DNA of 64,000 nucleotides from JAWLFI01 sp964627995. Lineage in GTDB: Bacteria; Bacteroidota; Bacteroidia; Chitinophagales; Saprospiraceae. Both the position numbers and the translations under genes were made by a program. Location: contig CAZVLN010000007.1 in NCBI GenBank assembly GCA_964627995.1, forward strand, positions 1 to 64,000, written 5' to 3'. Below, piece after piece: positions 53,226 to 61,875 of this stretch; position 1 is the first letter of the stretch, and every line of letters starts with the position of its first letter. The notes below the pieces were generated by a model. That model did not search any database, was not told where the DNA came from, and saw nothing but the letters and a program-made list of their open reading frames with translations.

Positions 53226-55145
53226 ATGTTAGACGTAATTGATCTTAGTTTACATTTTGGTGATAGAGCTATTGCTAAGTCTCTTAGTTTTTCTGTTAGA
53301 AGAAAAGAGCGTGCGGGATTAGTGGGTAAAAATGGTGCCGGAAAATCGACCTTGTTGAAATTAATTTCGGGTGAACTTAAAGCCGACGATGGTCAAATAT
53401 CTATCGAAAAAAGTGCCACCCTGGGATATTTGCATCAAGATCTTAATTCCTTAACAAATAAAAGCGTTCGCCAAGAGATTAAATCTGCTCTTTCCATTTT
53501 AGAATCTCTGAAAAATGAATATGAAAGTATCCAAAAGGAAATGGCTGTCAGAACGGACTATGAGAGCGACAGTTATATGAAGTTACTGGATAGATTTGAT
53601 CAGGTACAAACGAAATATTTATACTATGATCCCGATCAAATTGAAAAGAAAGTAGAATTAATTGCCACTGGCTTAGGATTTAAAAGAGATCAACTAGATG
53701 AGTCCGTAGAAATCTTAAGTGGGGGGTGGAAAATGAGAGTTGAGTTAGCCAAACTTTTGATTCAACAGCCAGACCTATTGTTATTAGATGAACCTACTAA
53801 CCACCTCGACATTGAATCTATTATTTGGATGGAAAGTTGGCTTACTAACTATGATGGAGCTTCAATCATTATTTCACATGACATTGAATTTTTGAATAAC
53901 ACAACAAATCGCACCTTAGAAATAGTCAATGGCAAAATACGTGATTATCCTTTTCATTATTCAAAATATAAAAAGGTTCGAGCAGAAGAAATGGAACAAC
54001 TTCAAAATGCGTACGATAATCAACAGAGATTGATCAAACAGAAGGAACAAACCATAGATCGTTTTAAAGCAAAAGCTACCAAGGCAAAGATGGCCCAAAG
54101 TATGATCAAAGAGTTAGAGCGAATGGACCGATTGGATCCGCCTGATGAAGATTCTAAACTCATCAATATTAAATTTCCAGACCCTACTAGATCGGGGGCT
54201 GTCGTTTATGAAGCTCACAATTTGGGGCATGCCTATGATGATAATCAGGTATTTTCTGGTTTGAATATAAAAATTGAGCGAGGGGATCGAATTGCATTCG
54301 TAGGACAAAATGGTCAAGGAAAATCTACCTTAGCTAAAATTATTGCAGGAGAATTGACACCCTCTGAAGGTCAATTAAAGAAAGGGCATAACGTTGATTT
54401 AGGCTATTTTGCTCAGAATCAAGCTGAAAAGCTCAATCCAAATCAAACTGTTCAAGAAGTGGCGGAATCTGCTGCGAGTCACAAAACACTGTCTAAGGTT
54501 CGTAGTATTTTAGGAGCGTTTTTATTCCCGGGTGAAGAAGTAGAAAAAAAGGTTAATGTTCTTTCTGGAGGGGAACGCTCCAGACTTGCTATTTCCCTAT
54601 TAATGCATGACAACTATAATGTTTTATTATTAGATGAGCCTACAAACCACCTAGATATTTATTCAAAAGAGGTGCTTAAAACCGCACTGCAAACCTATGA
54701 TGGGACGTTATTAATTATTTCACATGATAGGAGCTTTTTGAATGACTTGACTCAAAAGACGCTTTCTTTTCGCGATGGTGAAATCAAGCTGCATCTGGAC
54801 AACGTAGAGACTTACCTTAAAAATCAGAGAATACAAGACATGAGAGCTCTGGAAATGAACTCCCAGAAAAACTCTAATTCAAAACCAACCGAAAAGAAAA
54901 AGGTGTCTAAATCTAATATAACGGAGGATGAAAAGCGAGCAATCCGAAAGAAGGCCTCAATTATAGAACGAGAGATCACAAAACTTGATTCCCGATTGGA
55001 AAAAATTGAATATCAGATGTCAGCTAAAGATTTTTACGAATCGGAAGATGCAGAGAGGATCGGGAAAAAATATTCCTCTTTAAAACAAGAGCAAGAGGAA
55101 AAGGAAGAAGAATGGGAGCGCTTGGTTAGTGAATTGGATGGCTAA
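53226..55145 (+). CDS. ABC-F family ATPase (Uup/YheS-like ribosome-associated factor)
   Basis: 639 residues with two ATP-binding cassettes and no membrane helices. NBD1: GKNGAGKST (34-42), signature LSGGWKMRVELAKLL, Walker B LLLDEPTNHLD. An arginine/lysine-rich linker helix (about 245-300) is typical of ABC-F. NBD2: GQNGQGKST, LSGGERSRLAISLL, LLLDEPTNHLD. A C-terminal coiled coil (about 575-639) resembles the Uup DNA/ribosome-binding tail. ABC-F proteins act on stalled ribosomes; no antibiotic link is evident. ATG at 53226 is chosen over an in-frame start inside yqgE. Confidence 0.92.
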   Translation: MLDVIDLSLHFGDRAIAKSLSFSVRRKERAGLVGKNGAGKSTLLKLISGELKADDGQISIEKSATLGYLHQDLNSLTNKSVRQEIKSALSILESLKNEYESIQKEMAVRTDYESDSYMKLLDRFDQVQTKYLYYDPDQIEKKVELIATGLGFKRDQLDESVEILSGGWKMRVELAKLLIQQPDLLLLDEPTNHLDIESIIWMESWLTNYDGASIIISHDIEFLNNTTNRTLEIVNGKIRDYPFHYSKYKKVRAEEMEQLQNAYDNQQRLIKQKEQTIDRFKAKATKAKMAQSMIKELERMDRLDPPDEDSKLINIKFPDPTRSGAVVYEAHNLGHAYDDNQVFSGLNIKIERGDRIAFVGQNGQGKSTLAKIIAGELTPSEGQLKKGHNVDLGYFAQNQAEKLNPNQTVQEVAESAASHKTLSKVRSILGAFLFPGEEVEKKVNVLSGGERSRLAISLLMHDNYNVLLLDEPTNHLDIYSKEVLKTALQTYDGTLLIISHDRSFLNDLTQKTLSFRDGEIKLHLDNVETYLKNQRIQDMRALEMNSQKNSNSKPTEKKKVSKSNITEDEKRAIRKKASIIEREITKLDSRLEKIEYQMSAKDFYESEDAERIGKKYSSLKQEQEEKEEEWERLVSELDG

Positions 55146-55181
55146 AAATGTCTTAGTACATGACAATATTCATGAATCGAT

Positions 55182-55901
55182 TTATTTTATCGAGGACCAT
55201 TTAGTTAACTGGTTCTTTAATGCTTTTAGATCTTTTGGATAATCAGCCTCGAAATGAATCCGTTTTTTGGTTGTCGGGTGGGAGAGGGTCAGAATTTTTG
55301 CATGAAGAGGTGTTCGACTTAATAAAGGCTGTTCTTCATTATTCTTTCCCGATCGGTAGTTCCTTTTGATAGTTGAAAGGAAAAAGCGATCGCGATTTCC
55401 ATAAACCGGATCTACAATTAGGGGGCAACCAATATGTGAGGCGTGAATACGAGCTTGATGGGTTCTTCCAGTAAGTAGTTCAAACTCTAATATGCTATGA
55501 GCTTGAAATTTTTGAAGCACTTTATATGCAGTTTGTGAAGGCTTTCCAGTTTTGTGAATTATACTTTTCCCATCTGATCGTTTTAAAATAGGCTCATCGA
55601 TAATTCCATCACTCTCGGGAGGATGCCCGTCGCAAAAAAGATGATAAATCTTTGTTACATTTCTGTTTTGGAATTGAAGACTTAAACTACGATGTGCTTC
55701 TTCGGTCTTGGCAAAACAAATTAGTCCAGAAGTATCTTTATCTAGTCGATGAACAACATAAATTGTATCGAATCTATTCTCCAGATAAGATTTTAGGTTG
55801 AATTTTTCTGGTTTAAATCTATCTGGAATACTCAAGGTATTAGGAGACTTATTTATTACAATAATCTCTTCATCTTCGTAAAGAATTTCTACTTTTTTCA
55901 T
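55182..55901 (-). CDS. RluA-family pseudouridine synthase
   Basis: A 239-residue RNA pseudouridine synthase with catalytic Asp54 in HRLDKDTSG. Also seen are LTGRTHQARIHASHIGCPLIVDPVYG and the closing LHAKILTLSHPTTKKRIHFEA, typical of RluA proteins. There is no S4 domain, so it is a short form; the uridine target in rRNA or tRNA cannot be told. Its ATG overlaps the stop of the RibF-glycosyltransferase gene by 4 nt, so translation is probably coupled. Confidence 0.93.
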   Translation of the reverse strand: MKKVEILYEDEEIIVINKSPNTLSIPDRFKPEKFNLKSYLENRFDTIYVVHRLDKDTSGLICFAKTEEAHRSLSLQFQNRNVTKIYHLFCDGHPPESDGIIDEPILKRSDGKSIIHKTGKPSQTAYKVLQKFQAHSILEFELLTGRTHQARIHASHIGCPLIVDPVYGNRDRFFLSTIKRNYRSGKNNEEQPLLSRTPLHAKILTLSHPTTKKRIHFEADYPKDLKALKNQLTKWSSIK

Positions 55902-57904
55902 GAGGGTTTTACCTTTGTATAGGTCTTTTTGTTCCGAATGAAATAATTAAATACGATGCTTTTTCGCAATCGTACATTGCCTACTTCGGATTTAAGATTT
56001 CTCGTGTTTCTAATGTCTCGAACTCTTCTAGCTGTTTGTTTTCTCTTTGATATTAGTGCGGGTAAATTCTTTATAATATAGCCATAAGCTTTAAGTATAG
56101 ATCTAGCAGCTCCATACTTCTTTTCTTTCGCATATTTTAGAGCAGCGACTAGATCCAGCATAATTCTAAGAGGTCCAAGCCATATAAACTTAGCACCAGG
56201 CTCATTTTTGATAAGCGTCATGATATTATTCCTAAAATTTAAATAAACTTTATGAGGGTTTACGTAAGAAAGAGTTCCTCCACCTAAATGATATACAATT
56301 GAGGTTGGTTCATAATAAATTTTGTATCCCGCTCGGAGTAGTCTCCAGGATAAATCAATTTCCTCCTGATGGGCGAAATAACTAATGTCAAATCCTCCAG
56401 CTCTGTAAAATAAATCTGATTTAATAAGCATTGCTGCTCCACTGGCCCAAAATATGGGTACAGGATTGTCATACTGTCCCGAGTCCTTTTCAACTGTATC
56501 AAATATTCGTCCACGGCAAAATGGATAGCCCAAAATATCTAATTCACCTCCGGCTGCACCAGCATATTCGAAGGAGTCTGTATCTTTTAATGACTTAATT
56601 TTAGGTTGTACAGCTATTATATCCGGATCTGATTCTATTCTGTTTAATAAGGGCTCCAACCATCCTGAAGTCACCTTAACATCATTATTTAGAAGAATGA
56701 AGTATTCTGACTCAATTCCATTGAGCCCTTCATTATATCCTGCAGCAAACCCTAAATTTTTATCTAATGAGATAATTGAAATTTGAGGATATTGGGACTT
56801 AAGCCAAGAAAGAGACTCATCAGAAGAGGCGTTATCTATAATAAAAATTTCTGCGATTTCTAAAGGTGTACTTGATAGGAGAGTGGGCAAATATTCTTTC
56901 AAATGGGAAATGCCATTATAATTAAGCAGGACAACAGCTACTGATTTAGAGACCCCTCCAGATATGGCCTTTTTTTTTTCTAATTGCTTCCTGGCTTCAA
57001 CCTGGTCAAGTCTAAGTTGATGTCTCAGTTCGTTTAACTCATTGAATTTCTCATCCTTTCGAATAAAAGAAACAAAACGGATAATTAGGTCTTCTCCGTA
57101 GATGTTTTTATCAAAATTAAATATATTAACTTCAATTAAGGGAGCCCCTGAGGAGCTTACACTAGGCTTTGTGCCGTAGTAGAGCATCGCGCCATAAACT
57201 TCACCTTGGTACTCTACAGTCGCACTATAAATCCCAAAGGGTGGTAGAAGTTTAAGCTTATGATTCACTCTAACATTGGCAGTTGGAAAACCTAATTGAT
57301 GCCCTAATTTATTTCCATGCTCGACGACTCCCATTAAAGCGTAATTATGCCCTAATAAGGCATTAGCTATATCAATTTGTCCTTCAGATAAAGCTTTTCG
57401 AATTTTGGTAGAACTAATAGATATTTCTTTTATGCTTTGCTTTTCGATCTCTATTACTTCAAAACCAAGTTGTTTACTATATTGTCTAAGCAGACTAACA
57501 TCGCCTTCGCGGTTCCTACCAAATTTATGATCGTATCCGATCACCACACAGGACGGGCGGAATCTTTTGTAAATAAAGTTCTCTACGTATTCTTCCGGAT
57601 GAAGTTGAGAGAACTCTACTGTAAAGGGTACAATAACTAGATGGTCGACATCTAGTTTCCTGATTTCTTCAATTTTCTCCCTTTTTAAGGTTAACAGCTC
57701 CAGTGAATCATCTTGTGGAAAGATTACAGATCGAGGGTGCGGACTAAAGGTAACTACTATACTTTCTCCATTAACTTGATGGGCTAATTTCTTTAGATGC
57801 TTGAATATTGTTTTATGTCCTTGATGCACGCCATCAAAAGATCCTATGGTAATAACGGCATTCTTAAATTCTGGTAGCCGTTCAATATCTTCGTGAATAA
57901 TCAT
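55898..57904 (-). CDS. ribF: RibF (riboflavin kinase/FAD synthetase) fused to a family-2 glycosyltransferase
   Basis: One 668-residue frame. Residues 1-310 are a complete bifunctional RibF: FMN adenylyltransferase with GSFDGVHQGH (21-30), SSTKIR (164-169), and riboflavin kinase with GHQLGFPTAN (201-210). A short KKKAISGG linker leads into residues 319-668, a GT2 glycosyltransferase starting VAVVLLNYNG, with FIIDNASSDES, NLGFAAGYNEG, LLNNDVKV (404-411) and GFDISYFAHQEEIDLSWR. The GT2 half lacks its own ATG/GTG/TTG near the junction. The linker holds an A10 run (56971-56980) with an in-phase A-AAA-AAG heptamer; the -1 frame meets TAA at 56948-56946. The gene overlaps the RluA gene by 4 nt. Confidence 0.88.
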   Translation of the reverse strand: MIIHEDIERLPEFKNAVITIGSFDGVHQGHKTIFKHLKKLAHQVNGESIVVTFSPHPRSVIFPQDDSLELLTLKREKIEEIRKLDVDHLVIVPFTVEFSQLHPEEYVENFIYKRFRPSCVVIGYDHKFGRNREGDVSLLRQYSKQLGFEVIEIEKQSIKEISISSTKIRKALSEGQIDIANALLGHNYALMGVVEHGNKLGHQLGFPTANVRVNHKLKLLPPFGIYSATVEYQGEVYGAMLYYGTKPSVSSSGAPLIEVNIFNFDKNIYGEDLIIRFVSFIRKDEKFNELNELRHQLRLDQVEARKQLEKKKAISGGVSKSVAVVLLNYNGISHLKEYLPTLLSSTPLEIAEIFIIDNASSDESLSWLKSQYPQISIISLDKNLGFAAGYNEGLNGIESEYFILLNNDVKVTSGWLEPLLNRIESDPDIIAVQPKIKSLKDTDSFEYAGAAGGELDILGYPFCRGRIFDTVEKDSGQYDNPVPIFWASGAAMLIKSDLFYRAGGFDISYFAHQEEIDLSWRLLRAGYKIYYEPTSIVYHLGGGTLSYVNPHKVYLNFRNNIMTLIKNEPGAKFIWLGPLRIMLDLVAALKYAKEKKYGAARSILKAYGYIIKNLPALISKRKQTARRVRDIRNTRNLKSEVGNVRLRKSIVFNYFIRNKKTYTKVKPS

Positions 57905-58064
57905 AGTGTAAAAATAGCTAAATCATGATGATTAGAAGAACTTAAGGTCTGTTCTAAGTAAATATAATCCGTGGATTATTTGTAATAGAGAATAAGCACT
58001 ATTACATTCAAGTATAAAACTTAGCCAAATAAAATATGTTATTAAATAAATGTAAATTCTTCAG

Positions 58065-59159
58065 ATGAAAAAAGACAGCATATTAGAAATCCTCAGTAAT
58101 GTTTCCGTACCTAATATTGGTCAGAATGTAATGACCTTAGGATGGTTAAAGAATATTCGAATTGAAGGTAACCAAGTCTACTGTGACCTCACCATTCCAA
58201 TGGAACGTGCCGATATAAAAGATGATTTAAATTTCAGTTTAATTGGAGCTATACAAGATAAATTCCCCTCTGCTGATGTACATATACATTTTACGACATC
58301 GATGATGGATAATAGTGCTCCAGCTAAAGATTTAGGGCCTATAAGTGGTGTCAAGAATATCATAGCAGTAGGTTCGGGAAAAGGAGGAGTAGGTAAATCT
58401 ACTGTTTCTATGAATTTAGCTTTAGGTCTAAAATCATTGGGAGCGAGTGTAGGCATACTTGACGCAGATTTATATGGTCCGTCTATTCCCACAATGCTGG
58501 GTATTGGAGGAGAGAGGCCAAAGGTAAAGATTGTAAGCGGTAAGAATATGATCGTACCTATTAAAAAGTACGGTATACACGCCATGTCTATAGGTCTTGT
58601 TGTAGATCCCGAGCAAGCAGTAGTATTAAGGGGGCCGCGATTAGCTGGTATAATTAAACAGTTTTTTAACGAATGTGCCTGGCCAAAATTAGATTACTTA
58701 ATAGTGGATTTACCTCCTGGGACAGGAGATATTCAGCTTACCATGGTTCAAACTGTCCCTGTAACAGGAGCAATAATGGTTACTACTCCCCAAGAGGTGG
58801 CATATGCTGATGCTTTAAAAGCTATGAACATGTTTAAACTTGAACAGATACAGGTTCCAGTTATTGGTGTAGTCGAAAACATGTCGTGGTTTAGTCCTAT
58901 CGACATGCCTGATAAGAGATACCAGCTTTTTGGTGAAGGCGGTGGAAAACGCCTGGCAAAAGTTGGAAATACGGTTCTGCTTGGTCAGGTTCCACTCATA
59001 CAGGGTATTCGGGAAGGGAGTGATATTGGGGAACCAATTATGACCCTAAAAGAACACCCCGGACAAGAGTATTTTCTTAACTTAGCAAAAAATACCGCTC
59101 GACAGACAGCTATTCGAAATGAGAGTATAGATCCAACGAAAGCTGTCAATATTCAATAA
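58065..59159 (+). CDS. apbC: Mrp/NBP35-family Fe-S carrier P-loop ATPase
   Basis: 364 residues: an N-terminal MIP18/DUF59-like domain (1-85) and a ParA-like ATPase with the deviant Walker A GSGKGGVGKST (103-113), DADLYGPSIPTMLG and LIVDLPPGTGDIQLTMVQ. Such proteins deliver Fe-S clusters to target proteins. The CxxC cluster motif expected near VENMSW is replaced by FSPIDMPDKRYQLFGEGGG; I believe this is common in Bacteroidota versions. The downstream NifU-like gene, 20 nt away, carries the cysteines and is probably its partner. Confidence 0.92.
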   Translation: MKKDSILEILSNVSVPNIGQNVMTLGWLKNIRIEGNQVYCDLTIPMERADIKDDLNFSLIGAIQDKFPSADVHIHFTTSMMDNSAPAKDLGPISGVKNIIAVGSGKGGVGKSTVSMNLALGLKSLGASVGILDADLYGPSIPTMLGIGGERPKVKIVSGKNMIVPIKKYGIHAMSIGLVVDPEQAVVLRGPRLAGIIKQFFNECAWPKLDYLIVDLPPGTGDIQLTMVQTVPVTGAIMVTTPQEVAYADALKAMNMFKLEQIQVPVIGVVENMSWFSPIDMPDKRYQLFGEGGGKRLAKVGNTVLLGQVPLIQGIREGSDIGEPIMTLKEHPGQEYFLNLAKNTARQTAIRNESIDPTKAVNIQ

Positions 59160-59179
59160 GCTAATAAATTTTCAATATT

Positions 59180-59458
59180 ATGGATTTAGGTTCAAAGAAA
59201 AAGTTGTTAGAAAAAATAAATACTGCACTGGATGAAGTAAGGCCTCACCTTGCTGTTGATGGTGGAAATATAGAAGTGGTAGATGTAACAGATGAAGGTA
59301 TAGTAAAAATAAAATGGCTTGGTACATGTGAAACCTGCTCAATGAGTGCTATGACAATGAAAGCAGGGGTAGAGGAAACAATCAAATCCAAGATCAAAGG
59401 AATAAAAGGGGTCGTTGCAGTAAACGGCGCTTTTACCTCTGAACTTCCTTCTGTATGA
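59180..59458 (+). CDS. NifU C-terminal-domain Fe-S scaffold protein
   Basis: A 92-residue protein consisting of the NifU C-terminal (Nfu) domain. RPHLAVDGGNIEVVDV and Cys50/Cys53 in CETCSMSAMTMKAGVEE are the family signature; the cysteines from two subunits bind one 4Fe-4S cluster. It lies between mrp and pyrF, overlapping pyrF by 4 nt. Confidence 0.95.
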   Translation: MDLGSKKKLLEKINTALDEVRPHLAVDGGNIEVVDVTDEGIVKIKWLGTCETCSMSAMTMKAGVEETIKSKIKGIKGVVAVNGAFTSELPSV

Positions 59459-60267
59459 ATCGAAAAGACCTTGAGCAACATATAATAAACAGGGTTTCGT
59501 GCCTCTGTATAGGTCTGGACTCAGACTTTACAAAAATCCCAGATCACCTTACTGCAGATCACACTGGGGTTTTACAGTTTAATAAAGAAATTATTGATGC
59601 CACCAGAGAATTGTGTGTTGCCTATAAACTAAATAGTGCTTTTTATGAGGTATTAGGCCCTGAAGGTTGGTCTGTAATGAAAGAAACTATTGAGTACATT
59701 GGCTCTGAGCATTTTATCATAGCTGATGCAAAACGGGGTGACATAGGTAATACTGCTATTCAATATGCGATCACTTTTTTCGATCATCTTGGTGCTGACG
59801 CTATAACACTAAGTCCTTACATGGGCGGAGATAGCTTGAGCCCATTTCTCGCCTATGATGATAAATGGAGCATTATTCTAGCTCTAACTTCTAATCCAGG
59901 CTCTTCTGATTTCCAGTGGCAACAATCGAATGGTAAGTATTTATATGAGCACGTAACTGAAACAGTAAAAGAAATCGGTTCTCCCGAAAATACCATGTTT
60001 GTTGTGGGGGGAACACGAAAGGAAGATTTAGAGGCTATGCGGGCGATCTGTCCAAAGCATTTCTTCTTGGTGCCTGGTGTAGGAAAACAGGGGGGAACTG
60101 TAGCCTCTGTTATGCAAGCAGGTTCAGATCAGTCAAATTCTTATGGGCTACTTATCAATTCTTCACGATCCATCATATTCTCTTCATCCGGTAAAGATTT
60201 TGCAGAAGCTGCCAAAGCATCCGCCAAAGAATTACAGTTACAGATGTCTGAGTTTATAAAGGAATAA
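59455..60267 (+). CDS. pyrF: Orotidine-5'-phosphate decarboxylase, type 2
   Basis: Final step of UMP synthesis. 270 residues of the longer type 2 subfamily, with catalytic DAKRGDIGNTA (Asp91, Lys93, Asp96), DSDFTKIP, LSPYMGGDSLSPFL and the phosphate loop near VPGVGKQGG. It overlaps the NifU gene by 4 nt, so it shares the mrp transcript although the functions differ. It overlaps the convergent DnaQ/GIY-YIG gene by 14 nt. Confidence 0.95.
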   Translation: MNRKDLEQHIINRVSCLCIGLDSDFTKIPDHLTADHTGVLQFNKEIIDATRELCVAYKLNSAFYEVLGPEGWSVMKETIEYIGSEHFIIADAKRGDIGNTAIQYAITFFDHLGADAITLSPYMGGDSLSPFLAYDDKWSIILALTSNPGSSDFQWQQSNGKYLYEHVTETVKEIGSPENTMFVVGGTRKEDLEAMRAICPKHFFLVPGVGKQGGTVASVMQAGSDQSNSYGLLINSSRSIIFSSSGKDFAEAAKASAKELQLQMSEFIKE

Positions 60268-61624
60268 TGTTGTATTTTTTTCGTCTCATTGATAATTCCC
60301 TAAAAATCACCTTATTGGTATAGCTCGTGCCTGAATAGGGAAAAGAATGGTTTTCTAGCTCTTCCAGAGAATGTATAGACTCCTGATTGCTAAGCTCTCC
60401 AAAGGCAGTGCATATTCCTGATTGTATTTTTATAAACCCAATAGAATTTTCATTTGAAAGTGACTCCCAAATTATCTGGTCATTGGGAAAATATTGAGAA
60501 ATCTGATTTTCTAACAGATCAATAGATATTGGTTCTTCCATGTTTTCTGGGATTGGACAACTATTGGTTTGACGTTTCCAGCATTTTGATTGAGTTTTAT
60601 CTTGAATACGGCAAGCGCATAAGCCTAAATCCCTGGAAACATTTTCTAAGTGCGCATACGCGTGTTTCCGTTGTCCAAACTCAGCAATAACTTCCCATTT
60701 CTGCTTTTCCGCTCGCGTATGAGTATGGACCTTAAAAAAAGTGTTATTTGACTTTTGATGTTTCACAATAACATATGGAAATGATGTACGCTTCTGCGCT
60801 TTATTAATTGGGGGATTATATTTCTTTATGTATTGATCTTCCTTTAATAAGGCGATTAGGTTTCCGGGTGTAAGTTCATATTCTATATGATGAACAGATC
60901 GTAAAAGTTGGCTCGTTTTTTTACCCCCTTTTCCGAAGTGCTCAAATATTCTGCGCTTAATATTATCGCTTTTCCCAATATAAGCGAATTCGTTATTATC
61001 GTCCATAAGAAAATAGACACCTGGTTTCTCAGGTAACTTGTGTAGATCCTCAATCGAAATATTTTGGGGTAATCTTGCAGATTGTAGCCCAAAATTTACG
61101 AGGTGTTTAATTTCAGCAGGAGTATTGGTTTTCTGCTGAAAACTAAGTAATAAAAATTCTGCAGTAGCCTGTGCATCACCTAAAGCTCTATGCCGGTCTG
61201 TCATATTCAGGTTGAAGCGCTTAACCAATTTACTAAGCCCATGTGATTTATACTCAGGGTAGAGCTTCCTTGATAATTGAACGGTGCATAGTCGACGAGA
61301 GGAGAAAGCGTATCCGAGTTGTTGGAACTCATATCTCAAAAAGTTGTAATCAAAATTTACATTATGAGCTACAAAAATCCGCCCCTTAAGTTTGAGGACA
61401 ATATCTTTTGCTATTTCAAAAAATTTGGGGGCCGCTTTTACGGCTTCATTTGATATGCCAGTCATATTTGCTATAAAGGGTGGTATAGACCGCTCAGGAT
61501 TCACTAAAGACTCATATCGGTCAGTAACTTCTCCATCGGTAATAATCACTATTCCAATCTCGATAATTCGATCTCTGGAAGGTAAACCACCTGTAGTCTC
61601 TAAATCTACTACTGCAAACTCCAT
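60254..61624 (-). CDS. DEDDh exonuclease-GIY-YIG endonuclease fusion
   Basis: 456 residues with two nuclease domains. Residues 1-165 are a DnaQ-like 3'-5' exonuclease with Asp7-Glu9 (VDLETTG), Asp92 (NFDYNFL), and His145-Asp150 (HRALGD). Residues 198-275 are a GIY-YIG domain as in UvrC/Cho, with PGVYFLMDDN and YIGKSDNIKRR. Cys336, Cys338, Cys348 and Cys356 resemble the cluster that binds Fe-S in UvrC. This polymerase-epsilon/UvrC-like combination is known in other bacteria and likely acts in DNA repair. ATG at 61624 is chosen; a TTG two codons earlier also exists. Confidence 0.88.
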   Translation of the reverse strand: MEFAVVDLETTGGLPSRDRIIEIGIVIITDGEVTDRYESLVNPERSIPPFIANMTGISNEAVKAAPKFFEIAKDIVLKLKGRIFVAHNVNFDYNFLRYEFQQLGYAFSSRRLCTVQLSRKLYPEYKSHGLSKLVKRFNLNMTDRHRALGDAQATAEFLLLSFQQKTNTPAEIKHLVNFGLQSARLPQNISIEDLHKLPEKPGVYFLMDDNNEFAYIGKSDNIKRRIFEHFGKGGKKTSQLLRSVHHIEYELTPGNLIALLKEDQYIKKYNPPINKAQKRTSFPYVIVKHQKSNNTFFKVHTHTRAEKQKWEVIAEFGQRKHAYAHLENVSRDLGLCACRIQDKTQSKCWKRQTNSCPIPENMEEPISIDLLENQISQYFPNDQIIWESLSNENSIGFIKIQSGICTAFGELSNQESIHSLEELENHSFPYSGTSYTNKVIFRELSMRRKKYNIIPL

Positions 61625-61744
61625 GCTCAACTATTAAGAGCACAAAGATAAAAAGATAAATATGTACTTATATCATCATAAGTACAAGTTATTATTAAAA
61701 TAGATTAAAAGTAGCTTCTTAGCATTAATCCATAAGCAGGCTTA

Positions 61745-61875
61745 ATTGGTTGGGTAAGCGCTGCGAAGGGACAGGTCTCTTAAAAAGAGACCTGTGTACG
61801 AGTTTACGAGTACCGAATGAATATGGAGCCCGGATGCATAGCGGCCGGGCTGACTAAAGGAAGCCCGGCTACCCC
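61745..61875. repeat. GC-rich hairpin island D
   Basis: A GC-richer block between the DnaQ/GIY-YIG gene and the glycerophosphodiesterase gene. It contains a perfect 11-bp hairpin ACAGGTCTCTT-aaa-AAGAGACCTGT (61771-61795), GTAC repeats around 61796-61814, and AGCCCGG / CCGGGCT arms (61827-61833 / 61845-61851) around ATGCATAGCGG. AGCCCGG then appears once more directly. AGCGCTGCGAAG at 61757-61768 matches island B at 11 of 12 positions. The rest of 61640-61875 is AT-rich with nothing recognised. No coding frame is supported. Confidence 0.65.
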
